From: Piper betle
Lineage: Eukaryota; Streptophyta; Magnoliopsida; Piperales; Piperaceae
Direction: 5' to 3'
Assembly: GCA_033002965.1 (NCBI GenBank)
Contig: JAURVB010013160.1
Coordinates: 25,683-89,682, forward strand
Length of the DNA stretch: 64,000 nt
Of this stretch, positions 12,201 to 23,002 are shown in pieces. Below the pieces are notes generated by a model that was given only the letters and a program-made list of their open reading frames with translations, had not been told where the DNA came from and did no database searches. The number at the start of each line of letters is the position of its first letter. Position 1 is the first letter of the stretch. Both the position numbers and the translations under genes were made by a program.

Positions 12201-14213
12201 GAGAATGGTAGGATCATGTATCTATATAAGCATTTCTATGATGCTTTGAAGAGATTTTATGTGGCACTTGCATGATTCTCTTTTCTGTCGTCCTTAAATT
12301 AAATGAGATCTTTAGAAGTCTTTCATAAGGATGAAATCATGTCTAGTTAGTCATTATGGTCCATTCATATATTGAAACTAGGTCTCATTAGGCACATTTG
12401 GAAATTTTTTTACTGTATTGTGTCATAGGATAAGTTCTTTTGGGATAGAAGACTCTCATTACTGGCAAATATACTCCTCTCTCCACAATTTTCCCCTTCC
12501 TTTCCACTTTTAGCACATCATATATTGCTCTCAACACAAAGTTGCCCTTCCTTTCCACTTTCAGCAAATCATGCCAAAATACATGAGGTAGATTGCATAA
12601 TTGCTCCTTGAAAATTCTTTTAAAAGAACAATCCTACTACAGTATTTGGTTGTCTGTTGCTTTGACAAGCACTATCATTTGTAATCTACATGTTTTCCTT
12701 GGTGGCAAGTTAACATACCAGTAATAAAAGGCCTCCTAGATGTAAAAAATGAACGATAATTAAAAAGAAAGAAATCAGCGTGCCAGGAAAAAGAGGTTCT
12801 TAGGTAGGGGGTGCTAGCTTCACTGTTTTGCATTACACAGGAGAGAACATCAAATTATCTTCTAAAAACCTACGTATAGGTGGTACAGAAGTACCTTTCT
12901 TTTTCCATGTCAAATGGATAGTTATCGTACTAATTATTAATAGAGTGGTACATTTTCATTTTGCATTCTTTATTGGGCTTATTTGACTGTTTTAAGTCTA
13001 CTAATTGTTAATGAAAGTCTTGTTGGAGTATTTGATATTTCTTTTACATGGGAAATAGAGGACGAGAATTTGAACTGAGACATTTATTTTCTTCTGTTTC
13101 TTGCTTTTTCTCGGAAGTCCATTCTGTTAGATTAATTTTGTGCTGGTTACTTGGATTAGTTTAATTTCTTCTTTTCCCCCTACTTACTAAGTGGGTAATT
13201 TTTTAGCAGTTCTTATATTTTTGTATCTGACATTTCTGTTAGTTATTTATTCATTTTCTTGATGTATTCTGTGAACAGATGGTTGGATGTGAATTGACTG
13301 CTGTATCTGCTGCAACATCACATGTGGATACAACATTGCCACCACCAGATAACATTAGCGCTCTTTTGTAGGTCTTTGCTTTATGCAATTAGGGGTTATC
13401 ACCTTTTTTAGTTGCATGACTTTGGTATCTTTCATTTCATAGCCAATTGGAGAACGGCTGCGCAGGCATTTTTGTAATGGTAGTTTCTTCAAGATCCCCT
13501 AAGGTGTGATGAATTGGTTGTAGCAGTAGTTATAAAAGGACATTCCAGACAATAGAAATGTAAGTTCGTCAGTTCTTCGATTGCAGATATTCTGGAGAGT
13601 TGTCGGTACAAATGGTACAGTGCAAATTGAGCGGGGAAATGTAGATGGAAAGCATGGTTATAAGGTGAGCAATTTTCCGTATATTGTTTATACTCTTGTT
13701 TCTTTGATTTTTCCCCTTGGCCATTGGCGTGGAATATTTGGTTTAACATATCTTGAAGAGGCTTTTATTGTAACTCTAAAAGCTTAATGGCATAGTGTGA
13801 TGATTAACAGTCGAACCACTTATGAACTAGGTTTTGTTCCATACTGCTGATGGACGTTGTGAAAATTTCTTCTATCCATTTTCTGGGGTGAATGAAGAAC
13901 TGAAAGCTTTTATTCATGACATTAAGCAGGCTAGCTTGGAGGTAACATACCCTCTTTAGTGTAATCCTCACTAATAACCTGCACTACGCTTCACATACTT
14001 TTTATTCCTTCCCTTTTTTTTCATCTTTAGGAATGTACTTTTATATTTGACTGTGTCACTCCCTCGGTGATGTCTTTTATTCAGGCTAGCATTAGCCATG
14101 AAGCAGAAGCAAGAAGTTCATATGTTGAAGGTGCACGAGATGTGGCCGTCCTTGAAGCAATGCTTGAATCGGGATTGAAGCGGGGAACACAGGTTATTGT
14201 GAAAAAATTTTGA
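9238..14213 (+). CDS. Gfo/Idh/MocA-family oxidoreductase, 12 exons, one-base frameshift
   Basis: Exons: 9238-9357, 9508-9648, 10106-10154, 10763-10780 (18 bases), 11729-11844, 11925-12038, 12158-12207, 13279-13367, 13443-13503, 13587-13664, 13831-13941 and 14085-14213. All have GT-AG borders. The product would be about 358 residues: an N-terminal Rossmann fold with GAGIF at residues 10-14, EKPAA near residue 104, WAVAENYRFEPAF, and a C-terminal half with SWRRNF, GGFILDMGVHFIAG and FFYPFSGVNEELKAF. This is the single-copy plant NAD(P)-dependent oxidoreductase family, probably cytosolic; the substrate is unknown. The family motif GGFILDMG needs five Gs at the start of exon 7, but only four follow the acceptor CAG, so the frame is lost and meets TAG at 12170. 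Restoring one base makes 359 codons exactly. It is either a recent null allele or a base-calling error in a G run. The ATG at 9238 is the first in-frame Met next to the Rossmann strand. Confidence 0.8.
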
Positions 14214-17200
14214 TTTTGAGGGGAGACAAGACAATCTTCTCGACAATATACAAGGACTCCAAATCTTTCTTATTGCCCATTTCATTAGGATGAACTTTGT
14301 GAAATTCTAAACAATAAATTAACAGAGTTTGGATCTGTTGATCGGACTTCTATACCTATCTTTTACCGCAGAAATGGGAAATCTTCGTCTGATTTTCATG
14401 ACAGATTTTCCTTAGGTGGATGATGATGAAATCATACAGTAAAAAATTGTTATGTTGAGCAGGTCTTGTTTCATTTTGTAACACAGCTATAGACAGGCAA
14501 TGCCATGCAAAATGTGTGACCAAAATCTGATTTAAGTATTTGGTAGACATTTGGATGGCTACTTGTATGTACCCTTTGTTACTTGGCTTGGTTATTGCAA
14601 TTCATCAGAAAGGAACGTTGGACAAGGCAACTCATTCTACCTAGATCAGAAAACACTTCATCACAACATTCGAAGTAGTGAACAAATTGGCTATATTTTC
14701 TGACCGAATGTGGAACTCACTGAATCAAAATCTTCAAAATCGACGTCGTAGATGTGTTTGTTTTTTACCTTGTTAAATTACTTTTTTTAATTTATAAGCT
14801 AAAAAACATAACCCATTTAGCTAAAATTGAAAATAAGACTAAACAAAAACAAAAAATTGGTTCTAATATGAGTAGCATGGCCCATGATTAATTAAGTGCC
14901 GAAGGGGCCTATTTCGATGATGCCGACATGATTTTTTGTTTTTTTTTGGGTGCATGGGGTTGCTTGGTATCTTCTGTTTGAAGTAAATTTAGCTATTAAT
15001 TTAAATATATAGCAAATTCTTAATACAAATAAACAAACTATTCTATCATCTAATCATTCTTAAAATTTAAAAGCTCGTATTAACTTCAATTTGTTCTGAC
15101 TTAGGAATACCAGCAAACTGATATTCTTTTTTGCATATACTCAATCTTTGTAGAAAATTTGGAATTACTGCATATTTAATGGGCCAAAGCCCTAGTTAGA
15201 GGTAGAAAAAATATGTCTATCATGGCACATAGAGTAGATGTGATGTGATATTATGAAAATGTACCTTGTGGGTGAATCAGTTTTGAGCTGTGACTATTTG
15301 TATTAAATTTTTGGTTTCTCCGATGTCTCTCCATGTAGGTGGCATTAAGGTTTGTTTGACAAATAAATTTTATTTTTTAACAAAATTATAAATATGGATG
15401 TAAAAAGAAAATATATTTTCCAAAAAAATGTATAATATTAACTAAGGTCACAATTTTAAATATCATATCAAACTATTGTAACAAATTTATAACTGATACA
15501 AAATAAATTTGATTTAATCGAGTTAAACTAAATTTAATTAAATTTTAAAATTATAAATAAAATATTTTATTATATATAAAAAATATTTTCCCTCAATATT
15601 TTATTAAATACCAGTTAAATAATGTTATTTTTAATAAAAAATAAGATTATGTGAAAATTTCGTATAAAAAAATCTAATATGGATATAGATTTGAAGGCAT
15701 TGGACATTTTAATGGGTATAACAAGGTAGTATAATATAATATTTTAATAAATTATAACAATGGGCGTGAGACAAATAAAAATATTGAATTCATACAAATA
15801 CTATTGTAATTAGTACCCTTTTTGAAGAGAAAAAAGGGCAATCATAAATTTGTTAATTAGTTTTTATTAATAATAATATAATAAAAGGGCCATAATTCAA
15901 TCTTCGTATTTCTTTAGGAAAAAAACTGCGTGGAGTAATTTTTACATTGTTTATAAATTAATAGTACTTTTATTTATTTGAAGACAATTATTGGTGCTTC
16001 GTTAGCTGCAGGGCCATCAGCCACGAGTCTGTTAATCTTACATGTCGTCAGTACCCATTAAGCAAAGCTATAATTACATCCATGCCAAAGCTTTGTTCAA
16101 ATGTTTAATTGTAAATTTATTAATTACTATTGCCATGATCTGCAAAAAATTATTTGATTTTTCTTATTTTTTTTAATATTTTAATATTTTCTCTAAATAT
16201 TTTATAAATACCTGTATATATTAATTAATTATTTTTAACTCTTTCTAATCGAATATTTTTGGCACAATATTTAACTTAAAAATAATTATCAAAAGAAGGT
16301 AGCCCGAGTGTAGTAAATATTATTATTATTATTATTATAAATAATTTATTTTAATTATTTCTAATTAAATTTTTTAAAAAAATTGAGACATTTTCAACCT
16401 GATTAGAGACCATCATCTTCTACTATTTTCAACTAAATTTGATAGCAAAACTCTTTTTTTTGTTTCAAATTTGTAACAAAAGATAATTAAATACTAATGA
16501 ATAGGTTATAATTATTTAAGATAAGATAATCAAATATGGTTTTTGGTATTGACTCGCTAGGAAAATGTTAATAATATTTAAATTTTCATCTGCAGTTAAA
16601 GTTTATGTTTGAGATATATTCAATTAATTTTAAAGAATATTAATAGTGTTTTAATTTTAAATTTATTGATATCATTGGATTAAAAGAAGAAAAAAGTCTA
16701 TAATATTAAAATAAAAAATCCAAAAAATATGGAGACCGCCATAATAAATCACAATCATAAAACTATATTAAGATTACGTCAAATCTCTTTTCCAGGGGCA
16801 TTCACATTCACATTCAAATTCCTCAGTAGTTTTCTTTGACTACCTGGCCTTTCTCTATCAACTCACACATACACAAAAAAAAGGCAAAAGCTTAAGAGAG
16901 AGGGAGAGGGAGAGACTGAGTGCTAAGTGCACTCTACACAGAGAGACTGTGGAAGGGGAGCCTACAGGAAAAGGTGTCAACTTTGTTCTTGAATCCTCCT
17001 CTTTGGATTCACATCTTCCCTCATCTCTTTTCTGGGTTTTTTTTTTTCTCCGTCTCTTCCTGCCCACATCTTTACTTTCCTCTTCCTCTTACTTTCTCTT
17101 CATTTGGTGCTAGTCTTCTCTGGCTTCTGCTTTGCGCTGTTTTTGTGCTGGCAGGAGTTGTTGTTGAGGAGTTTGGAAGATCCGTTCTTGGCTTCTCTGG

Positions 17201-17244
17201 TGATTGAATACCTCGCTTCCTTCCTTACTGGCTGGCCGCTAAAG
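14214..17244. other. AT-rich spacer and MCTP promoter/5-prime leader
   Basis: 14214-16780 is AT-rich with no exon-like sequence. It includes an (ATT)n tract at 16318-16338 and long runs of A or T. From about 16860 the sequence becomes rich in CT/GA runs (pyrimidine-rich leader) typical of the untranslated leader of a plant gene, and leads into the C2-domain gene. Confidence 0.6.
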
Positions 17245-17477
17245 GTTTGTGTCGTTGGTTGTGCTGCTCGCTTCTCCTTCCTGCTGCATTTTGGTTGTTT
17301 ATGATGTTTTGGGCATTGGGTGTGAGGGGTGTGTTTGGATGGGGGTTTTGTTCGTTCCGTGAAGTGGCGATTTTGAACCGTCTGACGTTGCTTTTTTGGA
17401 TGGATGTTGGAAAAAGCTCGCGTCTTTTTTCTGGTTTTGGTTCATGGCGACGGTTTTGATTGTTTGTTCGTTTGCAG
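17245..17477 (+). other. probable 5-prime UTR intron of the MCTP gene
   Basis: The donor AAAG|GTTTGT at 17245 and acceptor TTTGCAG ending at 17477 enclose a T-rich segment in the leader. Plant MCTP/FTIP genes commonly have an uninterrupted CDS with introns only in the leader, which fits. Confidence 0.45.
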
Positions 17478-17944
17478 GTTCGAAAAGTCGGATTCGAAGT
17501 GCTTGGAGGCGCCATTTTTCGGGCCACCATCTTGCGTCGGCAATGTGCTGCCTGTTCCCGGCGCAAAGTGAAGAATTTTGAGGTTCACGTCCGCCCCCGT
17601 TTTGAGATTTTCTCCTCTTTTAGTCTTCTCCTTTTGTGTTCATAGATATCTGCTCCTAAGTTGTGACAATCGGCAAGTTTGCCGAGTCGAAAAGCTTCGA
17701 TCTTTGGGACAAGATTTTTCAAACTTCAAGGTGTAGGTTTTTTCAACCGCCCGTCTGCGTTGTTGAGTTTTTTCCCGATATTTCTGGCTTCTGTGCAGAT
17801 TCGCTATCAAAACCTTTGCAACGTCTCTTTCAGGTTTACCAACCTTGTTGCGTCTTCCTGATTGCTTGGCTCTCTAACGCTCCCTCTTTTTTTTTTTTTT
17901 TTGACACTCATGCAGCATATATTAATTTGTTGAAGCAACAAAAG

Positions 17945-18049
17945 ATGATGCACCGAGCCATGCCGCCACCTGATGATTTCCGTCTCAAGGAGACCTCCCC
18001 ACCTCGGCGGCGGTGGGCTCGCCGGCGACAAGCTCACCACCACCTATGA
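17945..18049 (+). other. out-of-frame upstream ORF carrying the ancestral MCTP N-terminus
   Basis: The ATG at 17945 opens MMHRAMPPPDDFRLKETSP, which is the conserved beginning of FTIP-type proteins. It then runs into the wrong frame at the C-rich stretch 17994-18003 and stops at 18047-18049. The downstream LGGGGLAGDKL continuation lies in another frame. The main ORF therefore has to start at the ATG at 17973, inside this upstream ORF. Confidence 0.75.
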
Positions 18050-20273
18050 CCTGGTGGAGTCGATGCATTACTTGTATGTGAGGGTGGTCAAGGCCAGGGA
18101 CCTCCCTGCCAAGGATGTTACCGGGAGTTGTGACCCTTACGTGGAGGTGAAGCTCGGGAACTACAAGGGTACGACCAGGCATTTTGAGAAGAAGACTAAC
18201 CCTGAGTGGAATCAGGTGTTCGCCTTCTCCAAGGAACGGCTGCAGTCCTCTGTGGTGGAGGTGATGGTGAAGGACAAGGACTTGGTGAAGGATGATATTA
18301 TTGGGAGGGTCATGTTTGATCTCAGCGAGGTGCCCAAGCGGGTGCCCCCTGACAGCCCTTTGGCTCCCCAGTGGTATAGGCTTGAGGATAGGAAGGGGGA
18401 TAAGGTGAAGGGGGAGGTAATGCTGGCGGTTTGGTGGGGTACTCAGGCAGATGAAGCTTTCCCCGAGGCCTGGCCCTCAGATGCTGCGGCCGTTCACGGT
18501 GATGGCCTCGCGAGTATCCGGTCGAAAGTGTATCTTTCTCCCAAGCTTTGGTACGTGCGAGTCAACATTATTGAGGCTCAGGACTTGCAGCCAAGTGACA
18601 AAGGTAGGTACCCAGAAGTGTTTGTGAAAGCCACTATTGGGAATCAAGCTCTCAGGACCAGGATTTCTCAGAATCGGTCTATTCATCCGTTGTGGAATGA
18701 GGACCTGATGTTTGTGGCTGCCGAACCATTTGAGGAACACTTGATTTTGAGTGTGGAAGATAGAGTGGGACCTAACAAAGATGAGGTTCTTGGTAGATGT
18801 GTGATTCCTCTGCAGTATGTAGATAGAAGGTTGGACAACAAAGCTGTCAATACAAGGTGGTACAATCTCGAGAAGCATGTTATTGTGGACGGTGAAAAGA
18901 AGAAGGAAATCAAGTTTGCGAGTAGAATTCATTTGAGGGTCTGCTTGGAAGGTGGTTATCATGTGCTGGATGAGTCGACTCACTACAGTAGTGATCTGCG
19001 GCCAACGGCAAAACAACTATGGAAGCAAAGCATTGGAGTTCTGGAGGTGGGAATTCTGAATGCTCAAGGTCTTTTACCCATGAAGACAAAGGACGGTCGC
19101 GGTACTACGGATGCATATTGTGTTGCCAAATATGGGCAGAAGTGGGTTCGGACGAGGACAATCATAGACAGCTTTACTCCAAAGTGGAACGAGCAGTATA
19201 CTTGGGAGGTATTTGATCCTTGTACTGTTATTACAATTGGAGTGTTTGATAACTGCCATTTGCACCATGATAAAGGATCTGGGCCTGGAAAGGATTCTAG
19301 GATTGGTAAGGTGAGAATTCGACTTTCAACGCTCGAAACTGACAGGATTTATACTCACTCGTATCCGCTTCTGGTCCTCCATCAATCGGGCGTGAAGAAG
19401 ATGGGAGAGCTACAGTTGGCAGTGAGGTTTACTTGCTCGTCATTGCTTAACATGATGCATATTTATTCTCAGCCACTGCTTCCAAAAATGCATTACCTTC
19501 ATCCATTGTCTGTTTCTCAACTTGATAGCTTGAGACACCAGGCAACTCAGATTGTTTCCATGAGGCTGAGCCGAGCCGAGCCTCCTCTTAGGAAAGAGGT
19601 GGTTGAGTACATGTTGGACATGACTTCCCATATGTGGAGCATGCGGAAGAGCAAAGCTAATTTCTTTAGAATCATGAATGTTTTGGGCGGATTAGTAGCT
19701 GTGGGAAGGTGGTTTGATCAGATATGCCATTGGAGGAACTCGCTAACTACTGTTCTAATTCACGTTCTCTTCCTAATCCTGGTTCTGTACCCTGAACTGA
19801 TACTGCCTACCATCTTTCTCTATTTGTTCTTGATTGGAATTTGGTATTACCGGTGGAGGCCGAGGCATCCTCCTCACATGGACACTCGTCTGTCTCATGC
19901 TGAGAATGTTCATCCTGATGAGTTAGACGAAGAATTTGATACATTCCCAACATCAAAACCCTCAGATATTGTGAGGATGAGGTATGATCGCCTCAGGAGT
20001 GTTGCTGGGAGGATACAGACAGTGGTTGGTGATTTGGCCACACAAGGGGAAAGGTTGCACTCTCTGCTAAGTTGGAGAGATCCAAGAGCCACAGCTCTGT
20101 TTGTTATATTCTGTTTGGTTGCAGCCATTGTACTCTATGTGACACCCTCCCGAGTTGTAGCCCTTATCACAGGGTTTTACGTCCTGAGGCACCCAAGGTT
20201 CCGCCATAAGCTCCCTTCAGTTCCTCTTAACTTCTTCAGAAGACTTCCCGCAAGAACAGACAGTCTGTTGTGA
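17973..20273 (+). CDS. MCTP: multiple C2 domain and transmembrane region protein (FTIP/MCTP type)
   Basis: A single uninterrupted ORF of 766 residues. Three C2 domains start near residues 33 (LYVRVVKARDLPAKD), 192 (LWYVRVNIIEAQDL) and 354 (IGVLEVGILNAQGLLPMK). The PRT_C region follows, with hydrophobic hairpins near 592-625 and 706-738, and the protein ends in FFRRLPARTDSLL, the family's usual C-terminus. Such proteins sit in the ER/plasma-membrane contact of plasmodesmata. FTIP1-like members help FT-type florigen leave companion cells; others affect cell-to-cell signalling. The Asp-rich Ca2+ loops of C2-1 (DVTGSCDPYVEV) and C2-3 (DGRGTTDAYC) are kept. The first about 13 residues (MISVSRRPP) are not the family's; the usual start is out of frame upstream (17945). 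The body is so well conserved that the gene is probably functional or only just broken. Confidence 0.93.
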   Translation: MISVSRRPPHLGGGGLAGDKLTTTYDLVESMHYLYVRVVKARDLPAKDVTGSCDPYVEVKLGNYKGTTRHFEKKTNPEWNQVFAFSKERLQSSVVEVMVKDKDLVKDDIIGRVMFDLSEVPKRVPPDSPLAPQWYRLEDRKGDKVKGEVMLAVWWGTQADEAFPEAWPSDAAAVHGDGLASIRSKVYLSPKLWYVRVNIIEAQDLQPSDKGRYPEVFVKATIGNQALRTRISQNRSIHPLWNEDLMFVAAEPFEEHLILSVEDRVGPNKDEVLGRCVIPLQYVDRRLDNKAVNTRWYNLEKHVIVDGEKKKEIKFASRIHLRVCLEGGYHVLDESTHYSSDLRPTAKQLWKQSIGVLEVGILNAQGLLPMKTKDGRGTTDAYCVAKYGQKWVRTRTIIDSFTPKWNEQYTWEVFDPCTVITIGVFDNCHLHHDKGSGPGKDSRIGKVRIRLSTLETDRIYTHSYPLLVLHQSGVKKMGELQLAVRFTCSSLLNMMHIYSQPLLPKMHYLHPLSVSQLDSLRHQATQIVSMRLSRAEPPLRKEVVEYMLDMTSHMWSMRKSKANFFRIMNVLGGLVAVGRWFDQICHWRNSLTTVLIHVLFLILVLYPELILPTIFLYLFLIGIWYYRWRPRHPPHMDTRLSHAENVHPDELDEEFDTFPTSKPSDIVRMRYDRLRSVAGRIQTVVGDLATQGERLHSLLSWRDPRATALFVIFCLVAAIVLYVTPSRVVALITGFYVLRHPRFRHKLPSVPLNFFRRLPARTDSLL

Positions 20274-22600
20274 TGATGCTTCATCTGCCTCCAAATTTTT
20301 CTGTAAAAGCGGTTTAATGCATCCTATGATATTCCTGCAACTGTTTACTCCAGCATCCGGTATTCCTCATATAGATGCTGCATCAACAAAGATAAAGCTC
20401 AAATTTGCTATGGTTCTTTTCAAGTGCCCTGGTTGGGGGGCATCTTGTATGTCGTTTAGTTTTTCTTCCAACGTCAGGTATAATACATTGTGAGTGGGTC
20501 AGTAGTTTTCTTTCTTTTATGCTATTTGTTATGTACTTGTTCTTGGTGGTAAGTTACTGTTTGATTCCTCCTTAGGAATTGAAATGTGTCGGATGGTGTA
20601 TACAACTACTATCGTATTGCAGCGTTTAGAGTGAGCATTTTTTTAACTGTGGGGAATTTGAAAATGCCTCATCGTTTTTTAAAAATTTTTTTGACAATCA
20701 TTTTCGCTTAACATTTTTCCTATGGTTGTCAGTAGGTATATCTTTTCTACTTTTTGTTCTTTTTCTTTTCTTGTCACGGGAGCGACCTAAAAGATCCTTA
20801 GGGTGCATTGCCCACTACCATTTTGCATAGGCAAGGTCTGGAACAACCATGGATAAGAACCGAGCATATCGATCCAATATGTCCGATACGGGTATGCATC
20901 TACGGCAAACTTAGAAGTTCTTTTCTCTATATCTGCCAAGTTGCCAGAATGAGGATAACTTGGTGGAAATGGTGGGGGAAGCTATGCAAAAGTATGATCT
21001 CTGTGGTTGAATAATGTGCATTCGCTTTCTTTTCATAGATGATTCTCTGGAAGTTGTCGTATTGTTTAGGGTGCAAGCTTTTGGAAAGTATTCTTACTAT
21101 AATCAATGGTAGTGGGACATGGATAGGACCATGGGGGTGGCAAACAGACATCCTGATTTGTGAAAGAATATTGATATCTTTCAATATTTTGGAGTTCAAT
21201 AGTACCGAGTTAGGGGCTGCAAAGATTGGGCTCTTGAATGTGCTACATATAATTCTATGTTTGTTTTCGCGTTACTTGCGGTAAGTTTCATGTGCATTTG
21301 TTCCTGTACAACTGGAGGCATATTATAATACGCTCGAAGGTAGCTCTTAGGTACATTGCCTCATCTGTTTAAGTGCTGCTTGCTCTCACCTGTTGATAAA
21401 ATTTATAGTCATATTTCATGCTTGTGATGTTTTAAAACTTGAATGTGCTTGGAAATTTTTATTGGTTGTAAGGTTGGAAGAAGTTAGATCTTGTTATCTG
21501 TTGGTGGGTCTGCTAGATGTATATGCTATGAATGAGAGGGAAGAAGGGGGATGGGAGAAGAAAAAGCTGCAAGTCTGGCTCTTCCCAGCTGGTTGGGGCC
21601 TGGCTTTGGTCTTTCAATAGTTTTTGTCTCACTCGGCATGCCTGCGGAGGACCATAAGGGTGGGATTCGCTTTTCAGAAAAGCAAAGCTCTGCAGCTGTC
21701 GAAGGTGAGCTTGGCAGCACATGTGAAAGAGGGGAAACAAGGGGATACAGGCAATGTCATCGTTAAGCTTTGAATACCCAACAAAACTGCTAGAAAGTAA
21801 ATTATTTACACAAAGAAAGTCTAAATTATTTACACAAAGAAAGTCTTGTTAGAGGTTCATTGGTTAGACCCACCTGGTAATATCAAAGGGTACACTAGAA
21901 GAGCTAGAAAAAAATATAAGCAAAGTTTTATGAGGAACCAGCCAATCAGTGATAAAGGTGAGTCTGGGTGTCAATCAGCTGCATCTTTAGGAAGAAGTAG
22001 CAATCCATCAAAAGATGAACATTACGAACGCTACTTTTCTAAAGGTTAGGAAGAGACTTTATTTGCCCCTTCGGGGCCCAATAGTTAAAGCGAGAAGCCT
22101 AAATACTTTACAACATTTTCCTCTGTAGGCAATGGACATGCTTGAGCCTAAAGTTGGCTATTTTGGTTACTTGTTGTTTCCATATTTTGCTAGATATAAT
22201 AAAGTCCTTTATTAAAAAAAAATTTTGTTTTCAAAAATGTAATACTCTTCGATTTTCCCTTTAAAATTTCCAAAACAATGGACTTAGTGACCAAAAATAT
22301 ATAAGATTGAAATGGACGTCTTGACAAAACTTAGGGGGAAAAAAGCCAAAATTCTCTCTAAAATGTTCCTTGTACTAATTTCTTTCATGAAAAATTAAAT
22401 TGATAATCACCATTTTTGAAAATATATTGATTGAAGACATTGCTCTTGTATGTTGATTTATTCAATTAAATTGAATTTTGCACTTGATTAATACATTTTT
22501 CATTTTCATAAAAAATGGCTAGTTTTTGTTCTGTAAAGCTATCACAGCGTTGCTTTGAAAAAGTTATTATAGACTTGTATACAAAGCCCATAATACATTA
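20274..22600. other. MCTP 3-prime region and unassigned spacer
   Basis: The first few hundred bases are T-rich and likely the 3-prime UTR of the C2-domain gene. Between 20.8 and 22.05 kb there are several short open frames with no recognisable homology and no convincing exon borders. Positions 22180-22560 are AT-rich. Confidence 0.5.
21798..21845 (+). repeat. exact 24-bp tandem duplication
   Basis: TAAATTATTTACACAAAG followed by AAAGTC occurs twice head to tail (21798-21821, 21822-21845) without mismatch, which suggests a recent slippage event. Confidence 0.9.
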
Positions 22601-22621
22601 AGAAGTCGAGACCATCCTTAA

Positions 22622-22914
22622 TGGGCCTCACGTGTTTTAACCACCCAAGAAGCCCACAGCTATCCAAATCGAATCACGCTCGGCCCACCAATCTTCCCTT
22701 TTCCTTTCCCGCCGAAAAAATAACCAAAAAACAACCCCACCCCACGATTTCCCCATCGAACAGCCAATCAAAGCAATCCACGTCGCTACACCCAACTTGT
22801 CAAACTCTCATTGGCTGATCACACACCCCGAACCCTGCGTACACGCCCACCGAAATATCCGTACTCTGCAACTGTTCCGTACTATCCCCATTCAACAAAC
22901 CATCGCTAGGGTTT
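22622..22914 (+). promoter_or_regulatory. site II elements and telo-box upstream of uS15/RPS13
   Basis: TGGGCC at 22622-22627, the reverse-complement site AGCCCA at 22651-22656 and GGCCCA at 22682-22687 are site II motifs (TGGGCY). TAGGGTTT at 22907-22914 is a telo-box in the leader. This pairing is the standard plant arrangement for ribosomal-protein and other translation genes, where TCP factors bind site II and couple expression to cell proliferation. It supports the gene downstream being transcribed as a real ribosomal-protein gene. Confidence 0.75.
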
Positions 22915-23002
22915 CGGAGAAGGCCCTTCGTCTTCGCACTCTCCGGCGAGCTCCGCCTCTACCTCTACCTCTGCCTCCGCCGCCGCCGCCGCTGCCACCG
23001 TC

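Noticed and set aside
18477..19016. 179-codon frame on the minus strand
   Set aside because: Antisense shadow of the C2-domain gene.
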